Assembly (NCBI GenBank): GCA_019752835.1
Contig: JAIELR010000123.1
Span: 1-7,231, forward strand
Reading direction: 5' to 3'
DNA: 7,231 nucleotides
DNA from: Gammaproteobacteria bacterium
GTDB taxonomy: Bacteria > Pseudomonadota > Gammaproteobacteria > UBA1113
The translations under genes were made by a program, and so were the position numbers. The notes under the pieces were generated by a model. The model saw nothing but the letters and a program-made list of their open reading frames with translations. It made no database searches and had not been told where the DNA came from. Shown piece after piece: positions 5,501 to 7,231 of this stretch; the stretch's first letter is position 1, and the number at the start of each line of letters is the position of its first letter.

Positions 5501-7114
5501 ATGCCTAAAACTGTAGATGCTCAAGACTATGCAAAAATTATTTATGACGTTTTAACTCATTCAGGAATGACTCCTGAGCAAGTTATACAGGCCCAGTTTG
5601 GAGAGTTGCGAAACATTTTACGAGAGTGGGTTGATGCAGATAAGAAAGAACGCATGCCTCAATATAATGAAATTATTAATAATTTTAGAGCATTCTTGAA
5701 TACCCTACACGGAAAATTTATCTTAGGTTATTTTGAACCTGTTTTAGCCCTGAAAAGTGGAGATTGTTATCATGAGAAAACTCTCAATGATATCCTTCAA
5801 TTATTCCAGGTAGCCTGCACCAAGATTGATAAGTTTGATATAGGCTCCACCCCGTTTCCAGATGAGCTTTTTGATCATAAGAATTGGATAAAAGAATTAT
5901 CCCAAAAGGAAGGTCATCTGAAAAACTCAACGAATATGGCTACCATTGCATCGAAAATACAAGCGTTAAATGAACAATTGGCAACAGACGATTCTGAAAC
6001 AAAAGGAATGCCGCAAAGTACCTTAAACTCAACGCCTAAGTTAGAAAGAAAACTTTCCCAAAAACCTAATGAAATGTCACAAAATGACTCAACACCTAAG
6101 ATACCAAGCCCTCCAAAAATGGCGGGGCTCAGGAGAATTGGCGACGGAATTAGATACAACAATAACAACAATGAGATCACAATTATTCAAACGCCAGTTC
6201 GTGATTCTGACTCAGAAGAAAATCATGCAACGCTCTATGCTTTTTTAAAAGAGCAAGGGCTGAATGTAGAATCCATTTTAGCTTCACAATTATTTCAGCT
6301 TGAGGAGTATCTCAGCGGATATCAGAAAATTTTTACAAATAATAATAAGGAATTGAATGCTCTCCAGGTCATAGCTCAGATAGAAAAATGTCAAAACGAG
6401 TTCAACCAAGCTGTAAAGAATGGTGAAATATCCGAGGCTTTCAATGCATTGCACGCAGTAATAGAGGACTACTTAGACCTTAATAAAATTCGCGCGCTCT
6501 CTAATACATTACAAGCCGGAGCTGCACCACTTGCCTTTAATTGGCAACAAGAATCTAAAAAAATCAAAAGTCTCTTTGAGCTAAGTGTAAAAGAGTTGCC
6601 ATCGAAGCTCGATCTTATAAAGGATAAGGCCTACCGTAAAATAGTAAGAGGTTGGCAACTCGAATCCGAAAATAAGTATGAACAGAATCTTCCTAAGGAA
6701 GTCCCTAAGCTTACAGCCACTCGAAACAACGTAATTTATAATTCGGCACCGCAAATACAAATAAACACCGAATTTACTCAAAAACTATCTGCGCAAAAAA
6801 GAAAAAATTCTCCTAGCTCAAATAGTGAGGACAATTCATTTGAATCAGGGAATCGTTCAGCGGTGTACAATGACTCGAATAAATCGCCATATAAAATGAG
6901 GAAGCTAAGTGGTAGTAATGACTTTAGTAAATCGCCATCTAGGACACTCGACAATGATAATAATGCTTTTAGCACAGGAATAAGTCCCGCACTTACAAAC
7001 TTTGGCATAAATAAGAATAATTCAAATTCTACAGATCTCACTCCGCCCACTAGCCCTAGCCAAGAGGACGATCCTCTCACTCCTCCTACTCCACCATACC
7101 ACCCACCCAAGTGA
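5501..7114 (+). CDS. Unknown protein with duplicated helical domain and disordered S/T-P-rich tail; candidate effector
   Basis: I do not recognise the family. The 537-residue protein (541 from the ATG at 5489) has no signal peptide, membrane segment or enzymatic motif. Two helical regions, about 10-105 and 242-338, look like diverged copies of one domain: aligned without gaps they share Tyr15/246, Leu18/249, Gly22/253, Glu26/257, Gln32/263, Leu36/267 and Leu40/271. Between them (about 143-236) is a polar linker with an NNNNN run. Residues 339-400 are helical and charged, and the tail from about 425 is disordered, rich in Asn, Ser and Pro. S/T-P-x-K/R occurs at Ser203, Thr231, Ser462 and Ser478, a KRK patch lies at 433-435, and the end is rich in TPP, with an acidic EDD at 522-524. 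The gene is visibly more A+T-rich than its neighbours. The style suggests a host-directed, possibly type IV-secreted protein; this is inference only. Confidence 0.8.
   Translation: MPKTVDAQDYAKIIYDVLTHSGMTPEQVIQAQFGELRNILREWVDADKKERMPQYNEIINNFRAFLNTLHGKFILGYFEPVLALKSGDCYHEKTLNDILQLFQVACTKIDKFDIGSTPFPDELFDHKNWIKELSQKEGHLKNSTNMATIASKIQALNEQLATDDSETKGMPQSTLNSTPKLERKLSQKPNEMSQNDSTPKIPSPPKMAGLRRIGDGIRYNNNNNEITIIQTPVRDSDSEENHATLYAFLKEQGLNVESILASQLFQLEEYLSGYQKIFTNNNKELNALQVIAQIEKCQNEFNQAVKNGEISEAFNALHAVIEDYLDLNKIRALSNTLQAGAAPLAFNWQQESKKIKSLFELSVKELPSKLDLIKDKAYRKIVRGWQLESENKYEQNLPKEVPKLTATRNNVIYNSAPQIQINTEFTQKLSAQKRKNSPSSNSEDNSFESGNRSAVYNDSNKSPYKMRKLSGSNDFSKSPSRTLDNDNNAFSTGISPALTNFGINKNNSNSTDLTPPTSPSQEDDPLTPPTPPYHPPK
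6027..6100 (+). repeat. Short 60-nt-period coding repeat
   Basis: ACTCAACGCCTAAG (6027-6040) recurs as ACTCAACACCTAAG (6087-6100), 13 of 14 bases identical, exactly 60 nt (20 codons) later. Both encode STPK in the linker of the 537-residue protein. The rest of the 20-codon unit is not clearly conserved. Confidence 0.5.
6869..6938 (+). repeat. 48-nt-period coding repeat in the disordered tail
   Basis: The 22-mers at 6869-6890 and 6917-6938 match at 19 positions, both starting AATGACT and ending TAAATCGCCAT, 48 nt (16 codons) apart. They encode NDSNKSP and NDFSKSP. In both copies a K/R follows the SP two residues later (SPYK, SPSR), so the repeat duplicates an S-P-x-K/R sequence. Confidence 0.6.
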
Positions 7115-7125
7115 GTATGAATTGT

Positions 7126-7198
7126 AGAGATCTCGCCGTCTCGTAGCCTGGATGGAGCGCAGCGCCCTCGGCGAAGCCAAATCCGGGGGAGAGATCTC
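7126..7198. repeat. 9-bp direct repeats flanking a REP-like element
   Basis: AGAGATCTC occurs at 7126-7134 and again at 7190-7198, bracketing 55 bp that contain the GTAGCCTGGATGGAGCGCAG repeat. The arrangement is like a target duplication around an inserted short element. The 9-mer contains the 8-bp palindrome GAGATCTC, so chance or recombination is also possible. Confidence 0.35.
7143..7188. repeat. REP-like repeat, extended copy
   Basis: GTAGCCTGGATGGAGCGCAG (7143-7162) followed by CTCGGCGAAGCCAAATCCGG (7168-7187) has the layout of the intact palindrome at 1335-1364, with GTAGCC at one end and ATCCGGG at the other, but a longer and asymmetric middle. The preceding GTCTC (7139-7143) matches the flank of the 1335 copy in inverted orientation. 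Confidence 0.65.
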
Positions 7199-7231
7199 AC
7201 AGGGTACATTTCCCCGGATTTGGCTTCGCCG
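7169..7231. repeat. Perfect 20-bp inverted repeat at the window edge
   Basis: CGGCGAAGCCAAATCCGGGG (7169-7188) and CCCCGGATTTGGCTTCGCCG (7212-7231) are exact inverted arms around 23 nt. The right arm ends at the last base, so the repeat may extend further. It looks like two REP-like elements head to head. On the plus strand it lies 54 bp after the stop of the 537-residue gene and could form a strong hairpin in the 3' end of that transcript; whether a T-run follows is outside the window. Confidence 0.8.

Noticed and set aside
7090..7114. A PPxY (WW-binding) motif at the C-terminal end of the 537-residue protein.
   Set aside because: The sequence is TPPTPPYHPPK: Tyr directly follows PP with no intervening residue, so the PPxY pattern is not met.
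6778..7209. A 143-residue open frame on the minus strand across the end of the 537-residue gene.
   Set aside because: It lies opposite a low-complexity coding region, runs into the repeat cluster, and its composition (Leu/Ser/Gly-rich complement of Asn/Ser/Pro codons) is what an antisense frame would give.

Overview
The window looks like a chromosomal segment of a gammaproteobacterium, most plausibly in the Legionellales (Legionella/Coxiella relatives). This rests on a DusA of clear gammaproteobacterial type, several GTAGCCCGGAT...ATCCGGGCTAC-type dispersed repeats between genes, a Fic/antitoxin module, and a large A+T-rich gene whose protein resembles an intracellular-bacterium effector in style. 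The taxonomic placement is inference; no rRNA or other decisive marker is present.

Left part, all minus strand: a class I Fic toxin (35-1030) preceded and overlapped by a small VbhA-like antitoxin (1017-1214), with its own extended -10 promoter at 1242-1250. A palindromic repeat at 1335-1364 separates this module from a second minus-strand operon, transcribed rnhB (RNase HII), then dusA (tRNA-dihydrouridine synthase A), then an isopenicillin-N-synthase-like 2-oxoglutarate/Fe(II) oxygenase. These three genes overlap end to start, so they are probably co-transcribed and translationally coupled.

Middle: a 139-bp divergent intergenic region carrying a decayed repeat (3784-3816) separates rnhB from two plus-strand genes. 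These are a cytosolic 5'-nucleotidase of the NT5C1-like family (3901-4803) and, 44 bp further on, a small BON-domain lipoprotein (4848-5162).

Right part: a 326-bp A+T-rich gene-free stretch (5163-5488) holds repeat remnants, a perfect 10-bp inverted repeat and a good sigma70-type promoter. It leads into a 537-residue protein of unknown family (5501-7114). This protein has two diverged copies of a roughly 95-residue helical domain, separated by and ending in disordered Asn/Ser/Pro-rich tracts. The tracts carry four S/T-P-x-K/R sequences and a KRK basic patch. It is the least ordinary gene in the window and the best candidate for a host-directed secreted effector, but no secretion system is visible here. 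The window ends in a repeat cluster containing a perfect 20-bp inverted repeat that runs to the last base. No tRNA, rRNA, CRISPR array or intact insertion sequence was seen.
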